A stretch of 64,000 bases of DNA from Ilyonectria destructans (taxonomy: Eukaryota; Ascomycota; Sordariomycetes; Hypocreales; Nectriaceae): positions 1,116,001-1,180,000 of the forward strand of contig JAHEWK010000018.1 in the NCBI GenBank assembly GCA_020740775.1. The letters are read 5' to 3'. The notes beneath the pieces were generated by a model. It was not told where the DNA came from, ran no database searches, and worked only from the letters and a program-made list of their open reading frames with translations. The position numbers and the translations under genes were made by a program. The number at the start of each line of letters is the position of its first letter. Positions within the stretch are counted from its first letter, which is position 1. Below, one piece after another: positions 1 through 11,162 of this stretch.

Positions 1-266
1 CAGATTGGCCGCCGTTCCTGTTTCTTGTATTGCTCGAGTGCCGGCAGGAGTCCCTGAGGGTCGGGGCCTCTTAGCTGTGCCAAAATGTCCCTGTTTGAGA
101 TGAAGTTTGTGTTGCACTGATAAAATATAGGGTCAGATAGAATCGGGGTACTGATCTTGTGTCTAGATTACCTGATACTCCAGTGAGCGCATAACCGATG
201 TCAGAAGCTGCTGAGAGTTCGCAAGTTGTGCACTACTATTGTTAGCTAGTTACTCCAGTACAATAT

Positions 267-728
267 TCAAAAGACGAACATTTGATCCTCCAGTCTCAAC
301 TGGTTATGATGCTGATACCATATTTGCAACGAGGACTTGAGCGACTCAATGCGCTTTGATCTTTCTGCGATTTCCGTTTGCTTCTTCACACTCACTACCG
401 CCGCCCACGCACGCTTTACCGCATTTGATTTCGGTGTCGACAGAGATTCTAACAAGTGAGCTAGATCTCTGGATTCTGCGATGGCATCGAGGATAATACA
501 TGCCGGTTGGGTCGTTGTTGAGGTTGGTGGTAGTCCATTCGAAGCGTACACAGCGACGCTGATCGTTTGAAGTAAGTCAATGAACTGTTGCGTGTTCCTT
601 CTCACGGTTTCGATTTCTCCAGGCACATTCTTCAACTTTTCGTAGAGGCGAGATGATGAGAGCAGGACGCGACTACTGAGGTCGAGCAGTTGCACGATGC
701 CAGCGGCGATACCAAGAGCTTCGGCCAT
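267..728 (-). CDS. SesA/fungal N-terminal (NLR-associated) domain protein
   Basis: Open frame of 153 residues starting MAEALGIAAGIVQLLDLSSR. This opening, a hydrophobic helix followed by SRLYEKLKNVPGEIE, is the typical start of the fungal 'N-terminal' alpha-helical domains (SesA / fungal_N type) that sit in front of NACHT or NB-ARC modules in STAND/NLR signalling proteins. Here the frame stops after that domain and no NTPase motif is visible, so it is either a stand-alone domain protein or the first exon of a longer gene running toward position 1. An intron donor in the last 60 bases of the frame could not be settled. The family is linked to non-self recognition and cell-death signalling; a role for this copy is only inferred. 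The start codon is the first ATG of the frame and opens the conserved motif. Confidence 0.6.
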   Translation of the reverse strand: MAEALGIAAGIVQLLDLSSRVLLSSSRLYEKLKNVPGEIETVRRNTQQFIDLLQTISVAVYASNGLPPTSTTTQPACIILDAIAESRDLAHLLESLSTPKSNAVKRAWAAVVSVKKQTEIAERSKRIESLKSSLQIWYQHHNQLRLEDQMFVF

Positions 729-1090
729 GGTGAATTTTCGGGAGCAGGGGAGAAAAGAACGTGTAGAACGTAGGAAAAATCAAATGGAGGCAGATATGGG
801 CTGGGTGAGACTTTTGTGCTGGCACAGCCAGACGGCTTGTGCCTTGACATGCAGTGTGATTCGTCGCCGACTTCAGGGCTTGCACGTTCTCTTCATGCAG
901 ACCAGTTGAATTCTGTGATCGCAATATGCCTTGTATGCAGCCCGTCAGCCCAAGCATGCAAATATGTGGTCCGCATTAGGCCGCAATTCCTCGTCGGGAT
1001 TGTTCACATTTCTACTCGGGATGCATGTACACTCGCAAACTTATCATCGTAATCAAGTAGTAAAATTCTTCATACTCTTCACGTTTCAAA
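729..1090. other. Intergenic region
   Basis: 362 bp between two minus-strand genes. It should hold the promoter of the SesA-like gene and the 3' UTR of the AIFM3-like gene. Short open frames on both strands show no family resemblance. Confidence 0.5.
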
Positions 1091-2898
1091 TTACTGAGGC
1101 GCCCCCATGCTCAAGACATCCATTCCTTGCTGGAACTGGCTCTTGGACGGCATCTTGCCGAGGCGCATAAGTTCTACGCTCTGCGCCATAACAGGATCCA
1201 TTCCCATGCTAGCCGTTGCTACCACTGTGTCTCCCTTGCAGTAATAAGCAGCAAACTTGCTCGCCGCTGGGTCGCCCTGTATGACAATGTCATCCCATCC
1301 ATTGGCAGTATTACCGCAGTATCGCAGCTGAGCTCCGAGGGCCGACCAGAAGACCGGGACAAAGTGCTCAGGGTCCACTGAAGGATTCACAATGTGGCTG
1401 GCGACGACACGTCCCGACTGTTGAGCCACGTTCCAGTGCTCGATCCGAACGAACTTGCCTTCGCCGCCGGGCCCGTGGTAGGGAAACGTGGCAATATCGC
1501 CAATTGCGTAAACACCGTTGAGACCGACGACGTTGTAGCTCTCGTCTGTCTTGATGGAGCCATCTCCTTCGAGTTGAATGATTTTGTTGTCTCTCAGGTA
1601 TTCGGTCGCGGGCGACACGCCAACACCAAGGATGACAAGATCGGCAGGGAGCTTGGTGCCGTCCTTGAGGTAGACGGCGCCCACCTTCGAGGGGTCGGAA
1701 TCAGAGGGCTCTGCCTTGTCCACGCCAGCGCTCATGTAAAATTTGATGCCTTTGCCCTCCAGCGACTTTTGAATGCCTGCACCGACCTTTTCACTCAGAA
1801 CTCGCTCGAGAGGAGCCTGTTCCATACCCACGACGGTAACAGAGTTGCCGGCGAGGGCCGCATTGGCGACTTCCATGCCGATGAAGGACGAGCCGATAAT
1901 CACAATGTTCTTTCCCTTGTCGCCAATGGCTTCAACAATCTTCTTCGTGTCGTGGACGTTTCGCAGAGTGAAGATGTTGTCGAGGTCCTTGAACCCTTGC
2001 AATGGCAGCCGCCTTGGTGTTCCTCCGGTTGCGAGGACAAGCTTAGTATATGCGATCTTTTTTCCAGCCTTTGTCAAGACGCTGCGGTCTGAAAAGTCGA
2101 CGTCATTGACCTCGCCTTCGACCCATTCTACAGATCCGCTGTCGAACCAAGCCTTGTCTCGCCAAGCAATCTTGCTAGGATCCGTCAACAGCGCCTTGCT
2201 CAGCTTAGGCCGATCAATAGGAAGGTATCCCTCGTTGGATATCACCGTCAGCGGACCAGCGTAACCCTTCTCGCGCAGGCCCTCGATGACGCCCATGGCG
2301 CCCGAACCACCACCAACGACGACAATCTTGTCTTCCTGAGCCCCTTCGGCGACTGCGCACTTGAAGTTGGGCTTTCTGCGAGAGCCTTTGATGGCTGATT
2401 CTTCGCCGGTCAGGTAGACGGCTCCGTCTCGCTCGGCGACATTGAAGATGGGGATTGAATCGAGGGCTGGAGCGTCTTCGACATCGCCCGTCTTCGCATT
2501 GAAGCAAGCTAATGTACGTATTAGCGATTGATCTTGACTCGAGGACAAAGCTCAAGCTAACCTCCATGCCACGGGCAGGTAAGACGCCCAGCTGCGGTCA
2601 AGACGCCCTTGGCAAGAGGAGCGCCGTAGTGGGTGCACTTGGCGCCCACGGCTTGGATCGTGCCGCCGGCATTGACCAGCAAGACCTTTCCGCCGTCGAT
2701 GCCTTCAACCTCGACCTCATGTTTATCGCCGGGGGCGAGGGCCAGGGAGGAGACGCCCTTGAGCTTGTATTCCTGGGCCATTCGAGCGGTGACGAAATGG
2801 ATTTGGCGAGTGCGGGGGAGCTTCTGGAGGAGAGCTCTTGAGAACCGGCGGGTGCTTTGGGTGATGACGAGTGCAGCAGGTTGTCGTAAAAGTTGCAT
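1091..2898 (-). CDS. Rieske-domain AIFM3-like FAD/NAD(P)H oxidoreductase
   Basis: Two exons on the minus strand: 2562-2898 and 1091-2508, with a 53 bp intron at 2509-2561, giving 584 residues. The intron splits the Rieske motif: splicing restores CTHYGAPL (C88, H90) followed by CPWHGACF (C108, H111), the CxH...CxxH ligands of a [2Fe-2S] cluster. A pyridine nucleotide-disulfide reductase module follows, with an FAD dinucleotide motif VVVGGGSGAMG near residues 175-185 and an NAD(P)H motif IIGSSFIGME near 316-325. GVYAIGDIA is the second FAD-contact motif. The first 40 residues are rich in Arg and lack acidic residues, which suggests a mitochondrial presequence; MAQEYKLKG at residue 40 is an alternative start. 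The layout matches AIFM3/apoptosis-inducing-factor-like proteins, which move electrons from NAD(P)H through FAD to the Rieske centre. The physiological acceptor is unknown. Confidence 0.92.
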
Positions 2899-3604
2899 GT
2901 ATGGACGGGCAGGATGATGTATTTAAATCAACAAGAATACCAGCAGCACAGCTGATGAAGACGTTGGGCGGAAAGATTACAAACCTACGAAGAGAAGCTA
3001 TCTTACGAGGCGGGGAGAAAAGCTCCAGCACGCCGCAGCCTCAATCAGCATAGCAGCGGTCATCCGCAACAAGTGCCGACGCACCCATGGCCTCAATGGA
3101 AGCACGGTGAGACGCGAGTGTAAGTGGGGGATGACAATATGCGCACGCTTACTGGTGGAGCGCACCAGGGTGCCAGAGCTAATGACGGCATGCAGAAGAT
3201 ACGAGCTCCGAAGCTTAATGGCGTGGGATTGCACCAGCAGGTCGGCTGTGCTGTAGCCGACCGTGGCTTAATGGTCCAGAACACGCTGGCCGCGTCATGG
3301 TTGGTTGGTAAGCATCGAGGCTCTCGTAGTGGGATGGGGAGGGATGAGGCCATCTACAACTTGAGCCGAGAGCAGATTCCGAATAGCCTCTACACACATT
3401 TTGGGACTGTATCAATCCAACAAGGTCGCATTTTTTACCGTAAAATTTAATCACAGTCACACCGTAAAAGTCTAATTTAATCTGTTTTAAACAACAGCCA
3501 TGGCGTAACAACAGATGTAGAGCCAGTTCTCCTTTACTACATCCATCCTGCTCACGGCATCTATCCTTCTCGTCGCACACTACCTAAGCATTCATCTACC
3601 CATC
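2899..3604. other. Divergent intergenic region
   Basis: About 700 bp between the AIFM3-like gene (minus) and an unknown plus-strand gene, so both promoters should lie here. No repeat or RNA gene was recognised. Confidence 0.4.
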
Positions 3605-4788
3605 ATGGCCGCATACATGGACAAGAAAATACTCGCACGCTGCCCTCTTCCCCGCCACGAGATCCTCCACTACCTTCGCACCGAGATAGAATCAGCGCAA
3701 CGCGCACAGGAATGGAACATGGGCGGCTTTCGCATGTACGAACCTTGCACGCGACTGCTCCAGAACCCTCAGGCGGAGGACACCTGCCACAACGGACGGT
3801 GGTGCAGCAACAACAGGATATCCGAAATGAGCCTGGGCATGGCGAATCGGCTTTGCAACAAGATGGTGCCCTTCTACCTCATAGATTTGCCTGGCGCGTT
3901 GCCATCTCCACTGATGGTGCTCCGCGCCGCGCTGAACCGGTGGCTGTATCGCAAGTGGTTCGAGCCTTACAAGAGCGAGGTCGAATACGGACGGTTCATA
4001 GCCAGTGTCATGACACCTACACATATCCCGCAAGATATCGACTTTAGCCGACTCGTCAAGCTTCTGAGCTCGCTAAGTGGAACACTCTGTGCTCAGATCG
4101 AACAAGTGCATCAAAAGAAGAAAGACTTCAAACAGGCTCAAAGCGATACGGACCCAAAACCTTTGACGAGGCCACGGATGAGAATCAAGAATCCTACGTA
4201 ATACAGCCTCTTTTTCGCGCCATGGCCATCGTTTTGCTTACTGGGAATTTCAACATGAAAGTCGTCGACATGGGTCAAGTCCCGGTTCTTATCATTCTCA
4301 CGGGAGTCGAGGATGGGTTCAGCGCCCCGATGTTGTTTGAACCAATAGCGCCCAAGACCGAGGCCTATATCTCGAGGAGCGCAATCCAAATCTCGCTAGA
4401 AACGGCGGTTGCCTTTGTCATGGATCTGGAAAATCGCGAAATCGCTGCCTTTGGTCGCCGCCCAAACCCTGTCGAATCGACCTCCGGCGATCATGCCTTT
4501 GCATGTCATATGAGATTTGCATTCCCGGGGCTCCTGTCAATGCTAAGCTGGGGCGACGAGCCTTTCAATGGCCCTAGTTCGAGCTGGGTCGACTTGGAAA
4601 AGCATCCCGAGTGGGCGGTCGACAGCGCCTCATACGATACGAATTTGGACTACACATATCGGTGGGAATCAACGATGCGCAGGAGCCATTATAGACGCGT
4701 CTCAGGACTTGACTTGTGCATGCTCACCCCTAATCCACTTGTGCTCCCTTCTCCAAGATCTAGCCCAATGTGGAGGGTAGACAACTAG
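3605..4788 (+). CDS. Hypothetical protein, probably one gene with an intron
   Basis: Two open frames lie head to tail on the plus strand: 3605-4201 (198 residues, MAAYMDKKILARCPLPRHEI) and 4222-4788 (188 residues). The 20 bp gap and matching codon usage suggest one gene with an intron around 4198-4322. One consistent pairing is a donor at 4198 (GTAATA) and an acceptor at 4322 (TTCAG), joining ...RIKNP to APMLFEPIAP in frame; this is not proven. The protein is soluble-looking, with a Trp/Tyr-rich middle (LNRWLYRKWFEPYKSEVEYG) and a C-terminal part with WVDLEKHPEW. I do not recognise a family and see no signal peptide or catalytic motif. Confidence 0.45.
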
Positions 4789-5975
4789 ACTTGGACTACC
4801 CAGAGGTTTGGAAGACTCCTTGAAAGTCTTCGGTCTAAAGATATAGCTCTGGATTTACACCTTGATTCTTTTCATTATCCTCCTATTTCGTGTCTTGTAT
4901 TACTCTATATCGGCCAATACCGGTTACTAAACCTGTCTTCAATTTCTTATTTCGTATTTCCCCCATACGACAGTGTCCTCTATGATATTCATTCTCCCTT
5001 TATCTACTCACCGCCACCCCCAGAGAAGACCTCTTTCTTTCTCTGTGAGCAATTCTTGTCATTCGTCTCCAGATTTCCACGGTATGTGCTGCATTCAATT
5101 ACCATTTCCACTGCTCTGCATGCACCCTTCTATTCCAGGGATTTCCAACATGTTCCAACCAACTTGTCCTCTCGGCCACCACGGGCTCTACGTCCAGATT
5201 GGCGAATCCAATATGGATCAACCTAACCTTGACTTTACAACAAAGAGGAGTTCTCCCACAATCTAACCTCCTTGGGAGTCAGCCTAAGGCTCGAGAAACT
5301 AGGGGGTCGATTCGTAATATGGAGTTACAGAACAGCTTAACGCCTAATGGCCGGAGCCAGCAGAGCACCCAGTTCGGGAGGTGGTCCACGATTGAAAGAT
5401 ATATCAACACGCGATTGATTATACCAGTCGAATGAACAAGTAATCAACGCAGCGATAATGAGAAGTTACTCACCGTACGAGGGGACGAATTGATCAGCTC
5501 AATCTTGACGGCAACAGATTTTTCCACTAGAAATAGCCTGAACTGGATCACTAGAGCAATTTCCAACTCCAATGACTAGAATGGCTTGCGATTCTCGAAC
5601 TCGGCATGCCTTGATTGCATCGCCGCGTTTTGGGGACATTGTTAACCTCGGGACTAGCATCGACAGTTAAGATTTCCAGGACTCAGGGAATCAAGTCGAG
5701 AGACCAGATGTATTTGGTGATCGTGAGAAGGGGTTCTATTTGCGTTAGATGCTCCATTGTGTATTGATTCTGACGTAGAGACAGTAAGCACTGGCCCCCT
5801 CGGGTTGTTTTAGACATCGCGTCATGATTAGGCGTGGTTGAGAGAACCATGACCATCAGGGCGTTGCCAGTCGGGGTCTAGCTGGTTCCCGAGACAGTGT
5901 TGTGCACAATTCCGGGAGCCATATTCTTTCATGTGTAGACGGGCTTCGTTCTAGAGCCAGGAGGAGAGGGTCCTG
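4789..5975. other. Gene-poor region
   Basis: Only short unrelated open frames are visible. Together with the next features it forms a 3.6 kb stretch without an intact gene that looks like decayed accessory DNA. Confidence 0.4.
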
Positions 5976-6371
5976 CTATGATGAAGGCCTGAAAGGGTTA
6001 GCTATATGCCCGCACACAGTTAGGTACATCCAAGGACGTACATGTTGGCCAGAGCGAGATGCTAAATTTTGCGTCTTGTCGCAGTATCTGGCGCTAACAC
6101 ATAAGCTTAGTGACTTGTCCATAATAATCGCAACCACGTCGCCGATCTGAGCACCTTGTTTTCTTAGGTGCCGGGCCAGCTGATTGACAGGGCTGTAGGG
6201 CTCAGACACGCGAACTCGCATGGGTGTCCCTCTGAGAGGGGAGCTAGGCGTCATAGAGGTAGAGGCGAAGGAGCCGTCCCACCGCCGGACTCGAGACTTC
6301 GGCCAATCCTCATATCGGCGGACGAGCTGCTTGAAGGCGGAGGTATGTTCCCAGGGTTGTGCCTGGACCAC
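5976..6371 (-). pseudogene. Probable NRPS adenylation (AMP-binding) domain relic
   Basis: A 131-residue open frame contains, at 6090-6197, the peptide YSPVNQLARHLRKQGAQIGD followed by VVAIIMDKSLSLCVSA. This fits the first core region of fungal non-ribosomal peptide synthetase adenylation domains (Y-x-EL-xx-xN-x-LA-xx-L-xxx-G-xx-GD-x-V-xx-xx-x-KS). The rest of the domain (P-loop and later core motifs) is missing and no other frame nearby continues it convincingly. It is best read as a degraded fragment of a larger synthetase or related AMP-binding enzyme, not a working gene. The family call rests on one motif. Confidence 0.4.
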
Positions 6372-6617
6372 TAGGGCGGCTGTCTACTCGGATGTAGAGT
6401 CCCCGATGCCGATCTGGGTATTTCTTCCCCAGATCATCATAAAGACACTAATCCTGTGTCGAGGGACTAGTGAGACTTTTAAAGACGGCCCAAGCCGTAC
6501 GGCGAGTTGGCGGTTGGCTCGGGAGTTAGCCGTGGGTAATTGCCTTCCGGCCAAACATCCCGGGATTCGCAACCAGCATCCTGGCCAGTCCTGAACCATG
6601 AACAATTCCAAGAAGAG

Positions 6618-6850
6618 CATAAGCTTAAGTCTTAGTATCTTATTTAAAATTATCGTCTTATTCTATTATTTATATTTATTTTCCTTATGATTTATCCTCT
6701 TATATTTGATCCTAAGATGTAGAGACTCATAAAGGTATAAGCCTAAGTAATAGTGTCTTGTTTATAATTATCCTCTTATTTTATTATTTATTTATTTATT
6801 TGTCTGCCTGTATACCTCATAATTTATCTTCTTATGTCATAATTGTAAGT
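6618..6850. repeat. AT-rich imperfect direct repeat
   Basis: Two AT-rich units of about 100 bp, near 6620-6713 and 6740-6845, share the order AGCYTAAGT..TAGTRTCTT.TTTA.AATTATC.TCTTATT.TATTATTTAT and then TTTATCYTCTTAT. The differences are mostly transitions, as in RIP-eroded fungal repeats. Confidence 0.55.
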
Positions 6851-8497
6851 TAATCTAGCCTTTTTTGGTGTGTTTGAAGGGCAAGCTGCAGTTCTGCACG
6901 ACTCATACACTCTTGATTGAAAGCGGATATTCAGGGGTCAAGCCACATTCAAGAAACGGGTTGTCAAATGCAAGGGACCCGCGACAAGAACTGCCAAGTA
7001 AAAGCACACATGCTAGCAGTGGTACTGTGGTTGGTTATTGGTTAAATTATGTCTTAAAATCTCAAAGTAAAAAGAAACGGCCCGAGATGAGATCTTACAG
7101 AACCGAGACACAACAAGCGGTAGGCGAGACTAATGGCTAAGTGCGAAGGCGACCTACCCTACACTAGCGATTTCGCAAGGCGCACTTATTGAAGGGTCTG
7201 CACGGGGTGGTTCTTAACTTCTTTATGGCTTGGCGATGTAACAGTGTTTTCGTGCTCATCTTAAAAAGATAACGCCATTCGTTGGACCCCTGAGGAGAGG
7301 ATGAGATGGTGTGCATCTACTCTACCTCAAACGACGGGGGAGATTTTCGCAAGTGGGATGAAATATCCCGAGTTTAGATGGAGCCTTAAATACGATGACT
7401 AACGAGGTGGAAATTATACAAACACTCCTGCATTAGTTCATCTCCATCGTGTTCATTACAAAGCCGTCTCTTTTGTTCGAGATTTCTTGCACCACTGGGT
7501 GAATTTCACGCGTCGTCTGCGTCTGCAGAGTCATGACCGCCTCTGGCACACGCATCCATCTGGACATGGGCAGCATCTTGGCGGACCCCAAACTGGGCGA
7601 AATGGGGAGGTTGGCCCGAGGCGGTGTCGTCATGTTCCCCAATCGGGCGACAGATAAGCAGCGGCCCAGGCACCGCCGCCCAATCACCCGCCGTCAGCAC
7701 CGCGACAGTGCGACCCAGGCTGCGGTGTGCTGGCCGCTGGTGCGCTGGCCCAGGCGCTGGAACACTGCGAGCCCACAACGGCACAAACCCACTGATGCGG
7801 CCATGCCCAAGCGCCCCGCGCCCAGCGCACGAACCACTGACGGTGCGCCGTTCGGGGGGCCTAGGCCGCTGTGGGATCCCCGGCCCTTCACTCCCCCGTG
7901 CACGCAGACGCCACGCTGCAGCCGGGGCGCGCCACGAACCCAACCGGACCCGTACACATGACACGGCGGTCGAGATGAACTGTTTGTTAGCCCATGCCTG
8001 CTTTTTCTCATCTGCTCCTGATCCCGCGAGGCCTTTTTCCTTTTAAGCCGCCATCCCTCGCGTTTCTGCGTTTGCTAGCTGTGAAGAACAATCCTCTTCC
8101 GAGGTCGAGGGACCTGACTCCCTTCGTCACCGTCCGGGCCGCCTGGACCGCAGCTAATCAGCCGGAACCCCACCACTCAATTACGCTCCGTTAGACGCGC
8201 GCCACACCATACCAAGCCACACGCTTCCGGGGGCCGGCCTGGTGCCTCAACACCAAACCCGGGCCACTCCAGGCGCGTGTTGCGTTTCCCTCCATCAACG
8301 ACTCCGTCTCGTTCTGCCACTCATGGACGACGCACCGCTTTCCTAGATATCCTCGGCGCCCTCTCTCTCTCGCAGTCTCTCCTTTGGCCGGCTGTTCTAT
8401 CATGTTTCCCGCCGTCTCCCGCCGACTCTCCGCCCCGCTTCGATAAGCTCCCGTGCGGCCTCTCCCACTCTGCCTTGTCACAGTGGCCGCCGCCGCC
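6851..8497. other. Intergenic region upstream of the coiled-coil gene
   Basis: No supported gene. 7500-7960 is GC-rich and has overlapping open frames in several phases, without conserved motifs. The last 150 bp before the next start is pyrimidine-rich (for example the CTCTCTCTCTCGCAGTCTCTCC-like tract around 8360-8390), a common feature of housekeeping promoters in filamentous fungi. Confidence 0.4.
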
Positions 8498-10853
8498 ATG
8501 GAGAGGCCCCATGTCGCCTGTCCCGACCACCACTCGTCCCAGCTGCAGTGCTGCTGCGGCCGCGTCGATTGCGCCCTGCTCAAGAGGAACTCGATTGTCC
8601 TCGAATCCGTCGAGAAGGATGTCCACACAGCCGCCCAGTTGGGCCAGGTACGTTACGCGCCCGTCTAATGCATTCCTTGCTTTGTCTCTCCGCTTCCTCG
8701 CATTCACTGTCTCTCCACCTCCACCCTCACTGGAGCCGCATGCCAGACAAAGCCACCGCGTATTGTTTTTGACACAAAGCACGCGAGTCACAACATGGAC
8801 CCCTCACTGACTTTTTTTTCTCCTGATCTAGGCCCTTCTGGCAAGACACGAAGCATACATGGCCGATGCCGAACGGGATCGCCTCGACTTGACCACCCGC
8901 ATAGAACGCCTTGAGATGGACAAGCAAGAACTCGAGGCCGAGAATGCCGTCCAGATCGAGGAGAATCGGGTCCTGCTCGACCAGCTCGAGGCCCTCAACA
9001 ACACCGTCTGCGAGTCCGATACCAGGATCAAGGCCCTTGAAGCTAGTCTTCTGTCCTCCCAGCAGGCCGTCCGCCGCCTCGAGACCACCGCATTCCGTGC
9101 CTCCGACACCGAGCGATACCTTGCCGTCCTCGAGCAGGAGCAGGAGGAACTCCACCAGCAGCTGCAGTCCACCGAGGAAGATGCCCGCTCCCACGCCCAA
9201 CGCTTCAAGGAAGCCCAGCGGGGCATCATGGACATGCAGGACCAGCTGGAGAGGATGGAGGCCGAGGCCCGTCAAGAGCGTGAGCGCCATGCCGAAGTCG
9301 TCGGGAGGATGGAGCGCCAGCGAGAGGTTGAGAAGCATCTCGACACGGCTGCCGGCCGTCTCAAGGGCGCTGCGGCGTCCAAGTCGATGCAAAACACCAA
9401 GAACGGGAACACCGTGGTTAACCATTTCGTGCGAGACCTGCTCCAGGACAACGCCAACCTGCAACTGGGCATGGCCGAGCTCCGCGAGTTGCTGCTCAAC
9501 TCCAACGACGAGATCCAGTCCCTGCGCGACCAGATGCTCCACCACCAACCCATCGAGTACGACGCTGCCGCCTCGACGCTCAAGGCCGAGCTCGAGGGCC
9601 CCGACATCGACGGCCCAGCCACTCCTCGCGTCTCGCAGGAGTTGCACATCCACCACCACTACCACGTCGCCCCTAAGGTCACGTCAAAACCGGACAACCG
9701 CAAGCCGAGGCGCAAGCGTCACGGCCTCATTCCCGGCACCTTTACTCCGCCGACCTACTCGGGCCACTCGACGCCCAACACATCCGGGCAATGGCGCCTC
9801 ACTCCTTCGACAGGAGCGCCCGCGCTGCTCTCCCTCACCACCAAGGAACCCAACTCGGTCGTGGGCATGCCGCGTCAACGCTGGTCCGCAGACCAGTTCT
9901 CCGAGTTTGCGTCGTCGGTTCCCAGCTCTCCGCAATCCAACCAGCGAAGCTCCATGTTCGACCCCAACATGACCGACAGCGACTATCCCATGTCGCCCGC
10001 CACCAGTTTCGGTACCATGTCTCCCACCTGGAGGGCCTCACATCGCAAGGGGCCCTCTGAAATCTCAACCCTCAGCTTCCAGGCCCCTCCGCCTCCCCTA
10101 TACGTCGATCCTGGAACTCCCCCCACTCCCCAGGCAAATCGCCAGCACCATGTTATCCACGAAGAGGACGAGGAGGACGAAGACCAAGACAACGACATTC
10201 TTCGCCTGGAGACGCCTGACTTGGTTGGAACTGCGCCATCCATCGATGAAAATTCGACCATTGGGGACTCTGACGTCTCCAAGGATGAGTTTGTGCCTCG
10301 TCCTCGCATCCACCGCGCAATCTCGCACGAGTCCATCATGTCGCTTGCCGGCGGACTCGACATCCACACCCTCAAGGCCCGGCCCAGCCAGCTGACTCTG
10401 CGCCCCCTGGGCGGCGCGGAAGCCGTCGTGACGGATATTACGGCTCAGCCTACCCTCTCTCGAGGTATGCCCAGGCGAAGTGCCGTGGCTCTTCGAGACA
10501 GCTTCATGGGCCTGCCCGCTCCAAGATCAGTGTCCGGCCCTATGAGCCGGTCCGTCCGGTCACTTTCTCCAAACCCCGAGACGCCTCACGGAAGTCCCGG
10601 AGGCGGAGCGTTGGGCAAGTGGGTTGGCTGGCGGCCGTGGGGAAGCTCAACCCCCAACACGGCGGTCAGGGTTCCCAGACCCATCATGGAGATCGAGTCG
10701 GACCTAAATCGAGCACCCGGCATCAACCAGCCCGGTGCCATCCCCGGCTTCCAGAAATACTGGGCAGCTCAGCGACGAAAGGGCGCGCCGTCAAAGGTGC
10801 TCCCCGAGACGGTCGACAGCGATGCTCTGCAGGAAGGGTTGCAGGAGGGATGA
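8498..10853 (+). CDS. Large coiled-coil protein of unknown function
   Basis: Two exons, 8498-8647 and 8832-10853, with a 184 bp intron (GTACGT...CTAG), giving 723 residues. Exon 1 supplies a Cys/His-containing head (CPDHHSSQLQCCCGRVDCALL); exon 2 joins in phase at ALLARHEAYMADAERDRLDL. Residues about 55-240 form an almost unbroken heptad-type coiled coil rich in Glu, Gln, Leu and Arg. Next come a His-rich motif ELHIHHHYHV, a basic patch (KPRRKRHG), and a long Ser/Pro-rich, probably disordered tail with many SP/TP sites and an acidic patch EEDEEDEDQDND. This layout is common in fungal scaffold proteins of the spindle pole body, septum or cytoskeleton, but I cannot assign a family. The start at 8498 is the only ATG that keeps the exon-1 frame open to the donor. 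Confidence 0.8.
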
Positions 10854-11162
10854 GTCCTGCAGCATGCGGGAGCGTCGACACTTTTCATGCAGTGTCCCGC
10901 CCCTGACACAATCATTCATCGGAACCCCGGAGTTTATGTTTCACGGATTGTTTTATTGGAGTTTGTTGGTTCAAGCATCATCCACACACGCTTGGAGACG
11001 GAAATACCCTGGCCGTGCAAGGCCCCCTGTTCATTCATGTCTTGTCAACTATGCGAGACCCAGTCCGCACATATGCATTCGTTATCGGTGTTGCATGGAG
11101 GTTTCTTTATTATATAGAGCTTAACGTGGCTATACGTCCAATATTCCTAATCTGCAATCAAG
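10854..11162. other. Convergent intergenic region
   Basis: 309 bp between the 3' ends of the coiled-coil gene (plus) and Zn2Cys6 factor 1 (minus). It should carry both 3' UTRs; nothing else is seen. Confidence 0.4.

Noticed and set aside
1394..2092. Plus-strand 232-residue frame opposite the AIFM3-like gene
   Set aside because: Antisense to the conserved FAD/NAD motifs, without motifs of its own.
8727..9665. Long minus-strand frame (312 residues) inside the coiled-coil gene
   Set aside because: It is antisense to a clearly coding heptad region; its Leu/Val/Gly-rich composition is the mirror of Glu/Gln/Arg codons.
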